Positions 43,644 to 50,600 of a stretch of DNA of 61,029 nt are shown here, in pieces. This DNA is from Candidatus Babeliales bacterium (lineage in GTDB: Bacteria; Babelota; Babeliae; Babelales; RVW-14), in NCBI GenBank assembly GCA_019746485.1, contig JAIERW010000010.1:1-61029 (forward strand), read 5' to 3'. Position numbers and translations under genes: made by a program. Position 1 is the first letter of the stretch. The number at the start of each line of letters is the position of its first letter. The notes beneath the pieces are model-generated. The model made no database searches and had not been told where the DNA came from. It worked only from the letters and a program-made list of their open reading frames with translations.

Positions 43644-44003
43644 ATGAAAAATTTAAAAATAGTTTTACTCAGTGTGATAATCGCTGGCTCAGCTACTTTG
43701 CAAAACTCTCTCAACGCCGCAGCTGACCCATTGCCACAACTTGCCGCAGAAGCACATTTGTTAGTACTAAACAGAATTGCTCTGGTAGAAGGGCAAATCC
43801 AAAGTCTTAACTTCCCGGCGACTCTCAGTGCTGCCAGAAGACAGGCACGCGTAAGCACCCTTATTGGAGGCTATGGAACAGCAGTCGATTTAAATAGCAA
43901 ACCAGTTCAAGACGCAATTGCTGCCGTTGCCACTAGCCTAGGAATGTCTTCAGGAGATCTTACAGGAGTCTATACGGCAGCCGGTGTTACTCAAAAACCA
44001 TAG
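43644..44003 (+). CDS. Small exported protein, duplicated (copy 1)
   Basis: Protein of 119 residues, not recognised. It has a signal peptide (MKNLKIVLLSVIIAGSATLQ, cleavage near LNA) and a small helical mature part (AHLLVLNRIALVEGQIQSL, TLIGGYGTAV, DAIAAVATSLGM). An identical copy save one residue is at 46.0 kb. AAAAGGATC precedes the ATG, 23 bases after the stop of the large surface protein, so they form a two-gene operon ending in a 13-bp terminator. The partnership with the C-terminal domain of the large protein is kept in both copies, which suggests the two products act together. Confidence 0.75.
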   Translation: MKNLKIVLLSVIIAGSATLQNSLNAAADPLPQLAAEAHLLVLNRIALVEGQIQSLNFPATLSAARRQARVSTLIGGYGTAVDLNSKPVQDAIAAVATSLGMSSGDLTGVYTAAGVTQKP

Positions 44004-44021
44004 TTAGTAACTACTAGTAAG

Positions 44022-44051
44022 AAAGAGGGGCGCCGATTGGCGCCCCTCTTT
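44022..44051 (+). terminator. Terminator of surface operon copy 1
   Basis: Perfect 13-bp stem AAAGAGGGGCGCC / GGCGCCCCTCTTT with a GATT loop. Confidence 0.9.
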
Positions 44052-44214
44052 GCTTTTGAAAACCCAAATACTTCCTGCAATCTTACATTCTTTAACAAAA
44101 CTCTTGATTTTTGTGCGCAATATTTTCTATTATAAAATTAATTGCTATTACACAAGAAATGAAATAATAAAAATAGAGAAGCTTATTCAATTACCTAAAG
44201 AAGGAGATGTTTTG

Positions 44215-46002
44215 ATGAAAAATCGTTTTATTCCATATATTTTCATGTTCTCACTCTCAGGCATATTTTTAGCGCCATTGTGCAGCGCAGGCGCTAGCCC
44301 AGAGCTGACAGCACTAGAACAAAGCTTGGGAGCACTCAAGGCCAAGCTTACAAAGCTAGGCACAAAATTGAACAGGCTCGTACATCCACTGCATGCCGAC
44401 GCAAAAGATCTACGTCAATGGCTCGAACTCAAAAAGGGAACCAGTGGCAAGATAATGCTTGATCCAGCTTTCATAAAAACTGCCACCAACTACACTGATA
44501 ACGCTGCTGCTCAAGAGTGGATTAACATGATTGGTGGTAATTGGGGAGCAATAGATGCAGCATTAACGCACCTCAAAGATAACCCAGGTGCTTTGGACGC
44601 TCTTCAAGTTGCCATCTTAAATCAACTCAAGGCTCACCTTGAGGCACAGGTACAAGTTGCTGGCGTAAATCTAGCAGACCCAGCGAGCTATGCAGATGAT
44701 GCTAGTCATTGGATTGTTGGAATCGCAGGCACAGGGACTCTTTTTAATCGCATTTTAGCAGTTAAAAACGCTTACAACCCAGCCCCAACACCAGCAACTA
44801 CTGGCCCAGCAGATTATGCTGAACGCATTACTCAAGCAATTACTGGTAATATAGCAGGCCTCCCTACTGATATTGAAGCTATATTCAGAGGCCTACTACC
44901 AGCAGAAATCAACGACGCGCCTAAAAATAACAAACCAAAGAATATTAAAACTTGGCTCGAAAGCAAGCGAACAGCAGCCACTAAGGTACGTAAAGGCGGC
45001 TTCTTGCAAGCTACCAACAACTTAGCCACTCAAGTAGTTGTTGCAGTTCATGCCGCTCACACAGCTCGTGCGCTTGCTGTAGCCGCGGTCGACAACGTTT
45101 CTGCAACCGCCCTTCAAATAGGAAACGGTAGCTATAATGCCGTGTTGGCAGCTATTAATGCAGCAACACAAGCAGCACAAGAAGCTACCGATGCTATTGC
45201 TGCGGCAGTGAATGCTGTAGACAACGACACGGGTATGAAAGCGAATACTCATGTTGTAAAAAACGCTCATAGCAAAGATCTTACGCTTGTTGTCGCTAAT
45301 ACAGATGGCACGGTGTTACCACTGACTATGAAGCTTATTGATAAACTGGCAGCCAGAATTACAAAAATAAATGTAGCCACTAAGCACAATGCTGACAATC
45401 CTCTAGCAGCTCCACAAGCAGTTCTTAATGAAACAGACATAAGCGCAGCACAAGCTATTAACGAAATAGCCGAAGCTAAGACCTTTATAGATAGCCTTGT
45501 AGTTGCTGGGACGGCTATCGGCACCGTTGCAAACGAAGCAGCCATGAAAACACTGTTAGATGGTGCGGGCCTGCCTGCAGAGCAATTGAAAGCTTTGCAA
45601 GATGTAGCACGAGAAGTACAAACTGGTTTGCATAATAATGGCGGCAAAAACTATGATAAGATTGATTGGATCGTTAATTATGCACCAACGCCGACAGTAA
45701 TCGGCATCAACTGGGCTGCGGCAAACTTAGCAGTAGAAATCACAACACATGTCAACGACAATACCACAGCACAGGATGCTTTAGTAAACTTGTTTAATAG
45801 TCCTGCAGATAATGCAGTAAAAATAATCACTCGTGACGCTGGAACTGGTGTGATAGCAATAGGCAATAAAGCTGCTTTTACAGCTCTTTTGCCAGCACAA
45901 AAAGATCAGTTATTGCAACTTAAAGATGCTATACGCGCCCAACTTACAGACCCTGATGATCAAACAGACCTAGATGGTGTATGGACAGCTCTTACAACTT
46001 AA
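44215..46002 (+). CDS. Large exported Ala-rich protein sharing the duplicated C-terminal domain
   Basis: Protein of 595 residues. It has a signal peptide (MKNRFIPYIFMFSLSGIFLA, cleavage near CSAG) and a long Ala/Thr/Asn-rich helical region with units such as WINMIGGNWGAIDAAL that resemble WWDLIGAGNFGAIQA of the 41.5 kb protein. The C-terminal domain (INWAAANLAVEITTHVNDN to GVWTALTT) is nearly identical to that of the neighbour, but the long poly-Gly linker is missing. The frame extends to 44050, but AAGGAGAT precedes the ATG at 44215, where the signal peptide begins. It forms an operon with the second copy of the 119-residue gene. Secreted or surface-located, function unknown. Confidence 0.75.
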   Translation: MKNRFIPYIFMFSLSGIFLAPLCSAGASPELTALEQSLGALKAKLTKLGTKLNRLVHPLHADAKDLRQWLELKKGTSGKIMLDPAFIKTATNYTDNAAAQEWINMIGGNWGAIDAALTHLKDNPGALDALQVAILNQLKAHLEAQVQVAGVNLADPASYADDASHWIVGIAGTGTLFNRILAVKNAYNPAPTPATTGPADYAERITQAITGNIAGLPTDIEAIFRGLLPAEINDAPKNNKPKNIKTWLESKRTAATKVRKGGFLQATNNLATQVVVAVHAAHTARALAVAAVDNVSATALQIGNGSYNAVLAAINAATQAAQEATDAIAAAVNAVDNDTGMKANTHVVKNAHSKDLTLVVANTDGTVLPLTMKLIDKLAARITKINVATKHNADNPLAAPQAVLNETDISAAQAINEIAEAKTFIDSLVVAGTAIGTVANEAAMKTLLDGAGLPAEQLKALQDVAREVQTGLHNNGGKNYDKIDWIVNYAPTPTVIGINWAAANLAVEITTHVNDNTTAQDALVNLFNSPADNAVKIITRDAGTGVIAIGNKAAFTALLPAQKDQLLQLKDAIRAQLTDPDDQTDLDGVWTALTT

Positions 46003-46025
46003 AACTAAAATAAAAAGGATCTAAT

Positions 46026-46385
46026 ATGAAAAATTTAAAAATAGTTTTACTCAGTGTGATAATCGCTGGCTCAGCTACTTTGCAAAACTCTCTCAACGCC
46101 GCAGCTGACCCATTGCCACAACTTGCCGCAGAAGCACATTTGTTAGTACTAAACAGAATTGCTCTGGTAGAAGGGCAAATCCAAAGTCTTAACTTCCCGG
46201 CGACTCTCAGTGCTGCCAGAAGACAGGCACGCGTAAGCACCCTTATTGGAGGCTATGGAACAGCAGTCGATTTAAATAGCAAACCAGTTCAAGACGCAAT
46301 TGCTGCCGTTGCCACTAGCCTAGGAATGTCTTCAGGAGATCTTACAGGAGTCTATACGGCAGCCGGTGTTGCTCAAAAACCATAG
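46026..46385 (+). CDS. Small exported protein, duplicated (copy 2)
   Basis: Second copy of the 119-residue exported protein of 43.6 kb, differing only at one residue near the C-terminus (Ala for Thr before QKP). It has the same ribosome site, the same 23-base distance to the upstream stop and the same terminator. Near-identity at the DNA level over the entire gene, in contrast to the several changes in the adjoining domain, points to recent duplication with later gene conversion or stronger constraint on this small protein. Confidence 0.75.
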   Translation: MKNLKIVLLSVIIAGSATLQNSLNAAADPLPQLAAEAHLLVLNRIALVEGQIQSLNFPATLSAARRQARVSTLIGGYGTAVDLNSKPVQDAIAAVATSLGMSSGDLTGVYTAAGVAQKP

Positions 46386-46403
46386 TTAGTAACTACTAGT
46401 AAG

Positions 46404-46433
46404 AAAGAGGGGCGCCGATTGGCGCCCCTCTTT
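46404..46433 (+). terminator. Terminator of surface operon copy 2
   Basis: Same 13-bp stem as the terminator at 44022-44051, as part of the direct repeat. Confidence 0.9.
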
Positions 46434-46439
46434 ACTTTT

Positions 46440-46740
46440 CTATCTATAACTCTATCTCCTAAATAGGGCCTTCATCTCATTAATCTACCCAATAACCGCA
46501 AATTTCGAGTTTTTTAAACCTATTTATCGCCTTCCCTCCCTTTCTTGCCTCTCCCAAAACCCTCTTTCCAATAACAAAAAACCTCGTAAAATCGCCAAAA
46601 CCACTCAGGAATAATCTTTTCTGATTTAAAAAAGCCCTAAAAACAGCCAAAAACAACCATTTATACCCCATTTGACAATAAAACCCCATATGGGTAATCT
46701 GGTTAAAATGGTGTTTAAGCCATTTGTGATCCGTCTACGC
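46440..46740. other. Non-coding stretch upstream of the 46.9 kb gene
   Basis: No gene is supported. The sequence is C- and A-rich on the plus strand with several AACCC/CCAAAA words, and may be degraded coding sequence. It leads into a palindromic repeat at 46741. Confidence 0.4.
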
Positions 46741-46741
46741 T

Positions 46742-46838
46742 ACCCGCCTCCGTTAAAACTACGGCGCGGCAGGAGCTACGCCGCGACATCCGCCTTGTTG
46801 GAGGACATCGCGCCATAGCTCGTAGAGCGAAGGCGGGT
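46742..46838. repeat. Palindromic repeat, family C
   Basis: The outer ends ACCCGCCT and AGGCGGGT are inverted. Inside is a stem CGCGGC / GCCGCG (46765-46770 / 46780-46785) and further GC-rich complementary words. Higher GC than its surroundings. Only one copy is seen, so family status is inferred from its form. Just outside, CTACGCTA matches the reverse of TAGCGTAG in the 48-base upstream blocks. Confidence 0.6.
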
Positions 46839-46895
46839 GAGGTTATATCATTTTCAGTGAGGTTATATTTTTTCTATTTTACGGAGGTATTTATT

Positions 46896-48239
46896 ATGAA
46901 ACTCACACACAAAGCGATAGCATTTTCTTTTGCTATCATGTTTACCGGCAACGTTTTTGGTGCCGCAAACACACTTGACATCATTACAAGTCGCAATCTT
47001 ACCCAAGATGTTACATCAACGAACGTACAAGAACGACTTGCTGGTTTTCGCGTTGCAACAAGAGCAATGAAGGCGGAAATAAGCCAATTGTCTCAAGATA
47101 ATTTTGAAGCAATTGCTCAAATTGCAAGCGATCTTATCGACAAGGCAATGTTAAACAGTACAGCAGAAAACTTTGATCAAATAAAGTCGAATGCTGCTAC
47201 AAACGTTATTAACGGGTTAAGCCTCGACTTGGGACTAATAACCCAAGCACAAGCTCTCAGAACAAAACTCAACACAACCTTTGAACAAGTACAACAAGCA
47301 CAAGAAACAGCTCGTTTGGCTCAAGAAGCAGCAGAACGCGCAGCTCAAGGTTTTAGCTTTAACAGATTCATGAGCACAGCAAAAAACAAAGTTTCTAGTC
47401 TGTTTTCAGGAACTGAAGAAACTGAAGAAGTAGACACCAGAACATTCGCTGAAGCAATGGCAGAACAGTACGCTGCTGAAGAAGCTGCAAGAATTACAAA
47501 CGAACCAGCTCCAGTTCAAGACCAAGAAGACGCTCCAGTAATGCAATCCCGCTGTTCTTTCGAACGCGTTTGGAACACTATGACCAGCAAATGGATGTTC
47601 GTTCCAGCAGGTTTTGTGGCTGCTTACCTTGGTGGTGCTTATGACATGTTGGCAAGCGCGTTGAGATCAGATGCTCCAGCGCCGGTAACAGGTACAGAAG
47701 ACAATCTTAATCTTACAAGCACAAACAGCAGCTCAAGCGAAACGCCAAAGAGCGCTATAGAACTTGAAGCTGATGAAATGTGTTTTGATCGACACAACGC
47801 TACTGACACTGTTTTAAGAGATCAGTTTGTTACAACAGAACCAGCACTACGCGAAGCTGCTATGGCCGCACTTCTTCTTGCACAACAAGAACAAGTACGT
47901 CTTGAAAACGAACGTGTTGAAAAAGAACGCCTTGCACAAGAACAAGCTGCTATTCTGGTTAAAGAACAACCAACGAGCGAAGCTCATGAAATTCTTGATA
48001 CATGCCACACAAGGGAAGACATGAACCATTTAATTGAGTTCAATCAACGTTTTTCCCAACAAAAGGCTGAAATGGAGCGTAATAAAGCTGCATTGATAGT
48101 TGTTTCTGCGCCTGCTCAAAACGATAGCAACAACTCGTCAACCAGCAGCTCAACGCAACCAAGCGCTGAACCAGCTGTTGAAGAACCAGCAGCTCAACGC
48201 TATGGTTTGCTTGGTCTCTATGACATGCTCAAGAGCTAA
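46896..48239 (+). CDS. Exported coiled-coil membrane protein ending in QRYGLLGLYDMLKS
   Basis: Protein of 447 residues, not recognised. It has a signal peptide (MKLTHKAIAFSFAIMFTGN, cleavage near VFGA), a long Gln/Glu/Ala-rich helical region with coiled-coil heptads (EQVQQAQETARLAQEAAERA), a hydrophobic segment (FVPAGFVAAYLGGAYDML), a second coiled-coil region (about residues 320-400), a Ser/Asn/Pro-rich spacer, and the C-terminal peptide AQRYGLLGLYDMLKS. That end is shared with the next gene although the bodies differ, which suggests a sorting or partner-binding tail. ACGGAGGT precedes the ATG at 46896. Followed by a terminator. Confidence 0.72.
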   Translation: MKLTHKAIAFSFAIMFTGNVFGAANTLDIITSRNLTQDVTSTNVQERLAGFRVATRAMKAEISQLSQDNFEAIAQIASDLIDKAMLNSTAENFDQIKSNAATNVINGLSLDLGLITQAQALRTKLNTTFEQVQQAQETARLAQEAAERAAQGFSFNRFMSTAKNKVSSLFSGTEETEEVDTRTFAEAMAEQYAAEEAARITNEPAPVQDQEDAPVMQSRCSFERVWNTMTSKWMFVPAGFVAAYLGGAYDMLASALRSDAPAPVTGTEDNLNLTSTNSSSSETPKSAIELEADEMCFDRHNATDTVLRDQFVTTEPALREAAMAALLLAQQEQVRLENERVEKERLAQEQAAILVKEQPTSEAHEILDTCHTREDMNHLIEFNQRFSQQKAEMERNKAALIVVSAPAQNDSNNSSTSSSTQPSAEPAVEEPAAQRYGLLGLYDMLKS

Positions 48240-48260
48240 TCATAAAAAACAAGAGAACAT

Positions 48261-48293
48261 AAAAAGGCGTACTGATATCAGTGCGCCTTTTTT
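48261..48293 (+). terminator. Terminator of the 46.9 kb gene
   Basis: Hairpin AAAAAGGCG...CGCCTTTTTT that includes the palindrome ACTGATATCAGT, 22 bases past the stop. Confidence 0.85.
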
Positions 48294-48408
48294 CTAAAAC
48301 TTCGGTGCCCATAAAATTTTTTTCGCGATAAAAACCTTAAACACCGACCCACCCAAAATCACCGCCCTAGAGATTATTTCAAGAGGGTTGGGGGTAGAGG
48401 GACCCACA

Positions 48409-48445
48409 AAAAGGCCTGCTTGGATAAAACCGAGCGGGCCTTTGG
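48409..48445 (+). terminator. Second terminator-like hairpin without an assigned gene
   Basis: AAAAGGCCTGCTTGG / CCGAGCGGGCCTTT with one wobble pair and a T-rich tail. It follows about 115 bases of sequence (48294-48408) with no open frame of note, so it may end a small RNA or a vanished gene. Confidence 0.55.
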
Positions 48446-48586
48446 TTTTATTTGGGACACCCACCATTCAAATAAAGCCCTAGAAAACAGCATAAAACCA
48501 ACCTACAAATTGACAAAAGTTTTGTCCAAGCTAAACTCAATTGGTAGTTTATTAATTGTCCTGGGGTTTTTTTAGGGGATCTTTCT

Positions 48587-49129
48587 ATGAAATTCAACCG
48601 TATTATTGCGGCAGCTTTATGCGCTGCAACACTCACCGGAAACGTTGCCACTGCTCGTTGTTCAACAAAACACGTAGTAATTGGTGTAATCAGTACCGCT
48701 GCTCTTGCTACCGCAGCTGCAGTTTTGGTTCCGTTTGAAATGGTTCAAAAGCTTTTCAGCAAAAATGAGCTGGACCAAGCTTCTCTTGATATGTGCTTTA
48801 AAGATGACAATGAAGGAAAACTTCTTCTTGTTGATCCACAACTAGACTCAAAAAATACTCAAGATGAGCTTGCAGCAGAAGAACCTGTGGATGAAGATTT
48901 CAATCTCATTTACGGCAATGACCTTGTAGTAACTACAGTAGTAACTACAGAAGATACAGCAGATTTCTATCTTGTTTGTGTAGACAGTGACTTTGTAGCA
49001 CATGAAGAAGCGTTGGTAAAAGTTGAAGAAACACTAGAAACAGAAACAACAAACACCCCGCAAGACTCAAAGCAAGAAACAACTCAACGCTATGGTTTAC
49101 TTGGTATCTACGACATGCTCAAGAGCTAA
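48587..49129 (+). CDS. Exported membrane-anchored protein ending in QRYGLLGIYDMLKS
   Basis: Protein of 180 residues, not recognised. It has a signal peptide (MKFNRIIAAALCAATLTGN), a membrane segment (VIGVISTAALATAAAVLVPF) and the PFEMVQKLFSKNE segment that is shared with the following gene (QFEMIQKLFVSKE). The remainder is acidic, with VVTTVVTTEDTADF, and it ends in TTQRYGLLGIYDMLKS, nearly identical to the tail of the 46.9 kb protein. AGGGGAT precedes the ATG. It thus links the two neighbours: head like the next protein, tail like the previous one. The genes at 48.6 and 49.1 kb are 15 bases apart and probably form an operon. Confidence 0.72.
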   Translation: MKFNRIIAAALCAATLTGNVATARCSTKHVVIGVISTAALATAAAVLVPFEMVQKLFSKNELDQASLDMCFKDDNEGKLLLVDPQLDSKNTQDELAAEEPVDEDFNLIYGNDLVVTTVVTTEDTADFYLVCVDSDFVAHEEALVKVEETLETETTNTPQDSKQETTQRYGLLGIYDMLKS

Positions 49130-49144
49130 GATAGGATATTTCTG

Positions 49145-49819
49145 ATGAATTTTATTCGCTTCATAGCATTGGCAACCTTTGCCGCAACTATGACCACAAA
49201 CAGCGCTCATAGCTACAACGCTCGTGCCGAAAAAGCTGTCTGTGCCACACTTGTACTGGCAACATCAGCACTACTGATAGCCACTCAATTTGAGATGATA
49301 CAAAAGCTTTTTGTGAGCAAAGAGCAACCAACAACCGACACAGAATTTAACGATGCTCTGCATGATCTCCTCACACAAGCATGCACCAGACTTGCACAAG
49401 ACAATGCATTAGCACCAGAAGAACAAGTAGTGTGCAACCTTGAAGGAACAAACACGGCTGAACGTGCACAAGCACTTGAAACAATGCACCCACGATGCGG
49501 CGTAGCCGACAACAAAAAACGATGCATGAAAAACAACCTTGAAACAGAAGTAAAGTACTTGTATCGCTCAATATGCACCAGCCCACAGGTTACCTTGTCT
49601 CTTGAAGAACAGGCACGTTGTGGTGACTTGACAGCAATTAAACAACTGCGTCGTCAAGCGTGTGAACAGAAATTTAACGATCCAAGCTTCAACGTGAAAA
49701 CATTGACCTATTCAGAGTTGCTCAAAGATTGCGAAGTGAGCTTAGTGCTTTCACCAAGGCAAGAGCTTGCCATGGCGCAAGCAGAATCGCTTAATCTGCA
49801 CCATAGCGTTATCTCATAA
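49145..49819 (+). CDS. Exported membrane-anchored Cys-containing protein
   Basis: Protein of 224 residues, not recognised. The head (MNFIRFIALATFAATMTTN, then a membrane segment VCATLVLATSALLIATQFEM and IQKLFVSKE) is paralogous to the previous gene. The body is different: helical, with about nine cysteines spread through it (for example TQACTRL, VVCNLE, HPRCGV, KRCMKN, SICTSP, ARCGDL, QACEQK and KDCEV), consistent with disulphides in the periplasm or outside. The C-terminus lacks the QRYGLLG tail. AGGATA lies upstream of the ATG. It ends before a strong bidirectional terminator. Confidence 0.7.
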   Translation: MNFIRFIALATFAATMTTNSAHSYNARAEKAVCATLVLATSALLIATQFEMIQKLFVSKEQPTTDTEFNDALHDLLTQACTRLAQDNALAPEEQVVCNLEGTNTAERAQALETMHPRCGVADNKKRCMKNNLETEVKYLYRSICTSPQVTLSLEEQARCGDLTAIKQLRRQACEQKFNDPSFNVKTLTYSELLKDCEVSLVLSPRQELAMAQAESLNLHHSVIS

Positions 49820-49836
49820 ATTTTTTTACGTAAGTT

Positions 49837-49882
49837 TATAAAGCAAAGAGGCGCATTAAACAATGCGCCTCTTTGCTTTATA
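49837..49882. terminator. Bidirectional terminator between exported protein and HEPN genes
   Basis: Perfect 21-bp inverted repeat (49837-49857 / 49862-49882) with a 4-base loop; it contains AAAGCAAAGAGGCGCATT. Confidence 0.92.
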
Positions 49883-49896
49883 TAACTCGAGAAAAT

Positions 49897-50313
49897 TTAT
49901 TTTAAAAGTCGTTCGGTAATTTCATGCATAATCTTATAATAACCGGGAATACGCGAAACAATCTCTCTAATTTCTACCACGTCATAACTATGTGTTGTCA
50001 GATTGCGATCGGCAATCATATCAATTAACACAGCGCCTTCTTGCTCTGAAACAGCTTTTTTTCTGACACACGCAAAAAAAACACTTCGAGGGCTATTGGC
50101 ATCTTGAATATCATACGTAACAACAATATACCGCTTTAAAACCTTCCAAAAAGAATCATAACAATATTCAAAGCGCTGAATGGTTGAATCTTGTGCTGTT
50201 AGCATATATTCTTCATTATTCAAAATAGAAAGAGACTTTGAAACATCAAAAGAAACGCGCAATGTCTCTAATGCCTTTTTTAATAAACTAACAGAGAGTT
50301 CTAGCTTTTCCAT
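49897..50313 (-). CDS. HEPN toxin-like protein (HI0074 family)
   Basis: All-helical protein of 138 residues. The HEPN RNase motif is intact as RNLTTHSY (Arg-x4-His-x-Tyr). In the characterised HEPN/MNT pairs this motif cleaves RNA, and the Tyr is modified by the MNT partner with AMP chains to switch the toxin off. The middle holds the family segment SPRSVFFACVRKKAV. It overlaps the MNT gene upstream by 13 bases, which ensures balanced translation. The module follows fabF directly on the minus strand. Confidence 0.88.
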   Translation of the reverse strand: MEKLELSVSLLKKALETLRVSFDVSKSLSILNNEEYMLTAQDSTIQRFEYCYDSFWKVLKRYIVVTYDIQDANSPRSVFFACVRKKAVSEQEGAVLIDMIADRNLTTHSYDVVEIREIVSRIPGYYKIMHEITERLLK

Positions 50314-50600
50314 ACAACACCATTCTTTAAAATTTCTTCTTTCAACTCAGAAACAATAGCATTCATATCAACAAGGTCAGTCATTAAGGGCATTCTTAGA
50401 TGTTCCAACGTTACGCGAGCACGCAACATTTCAGCGGGCAAAATTTTAGTTCCCGCATCAACAGCAAGATCAACATCAGCACCTTCTTTATGCGTCAAGG
50501 TAGCTCGCGAACCAAAAAGATATACCCTTGCGCCAGGAAAATGATATTCCAAAGCACGCAAAATCATTTCTTTATATTCCGGATTAATCGATTCTTTCAC
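50301..50600 (-). CDS. MNT nucleotidyltransferase antitoxin
   Basis: Minimal nucleotidyltransferase of 99 residues with the intact active site LFGSRATLTHKEGADVDLAV (Gly-Ser and Asp-x-Asp). In known pairs it AMPylates the partner HEPN protein to neutralise it. The GTG start has GGGAG seven bases upstream and overlaps the TGA of fabF (GTGA), so translation is coupled to fatty acid synthesis genes. The 3' end overlaps the HEPN gene by 13 bases. Confidence 0.88.
   Translation of the reverse strand: MKESINPEYKEMILRALEYHFPGARVYLFGSRATLTHKEGADVDLAVDAGTKILPAEMLRARVTLEHLRMPLMTDLVDMNAIVSELKEEILKNGVVWKS

Larger units (their letters stand above)
43321..44057 (+). repeat. 737-bp direct repeat, copy 1
   Basis: Covers the C-terminal domain of the 713-residue protein, the whole 119-residue gene and its terminator. 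Its partner is exactly 2382 bases downstream (45703-46439). The domain part differs at several codons, while the small gene differs by a single residue (Thr/Ala in GVTQKP / GVAQKP). Confidence 0.9.
45703..46439 (+). repeat. 737-bp direct repeat, copy 2
   Basis: Partner of 43321-44057, at an offset of 2382 bases. The sharp start at GGCATCAACTGG and end in the terminator T-tract mark the limits of the duplication. Confidence 0.9.
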
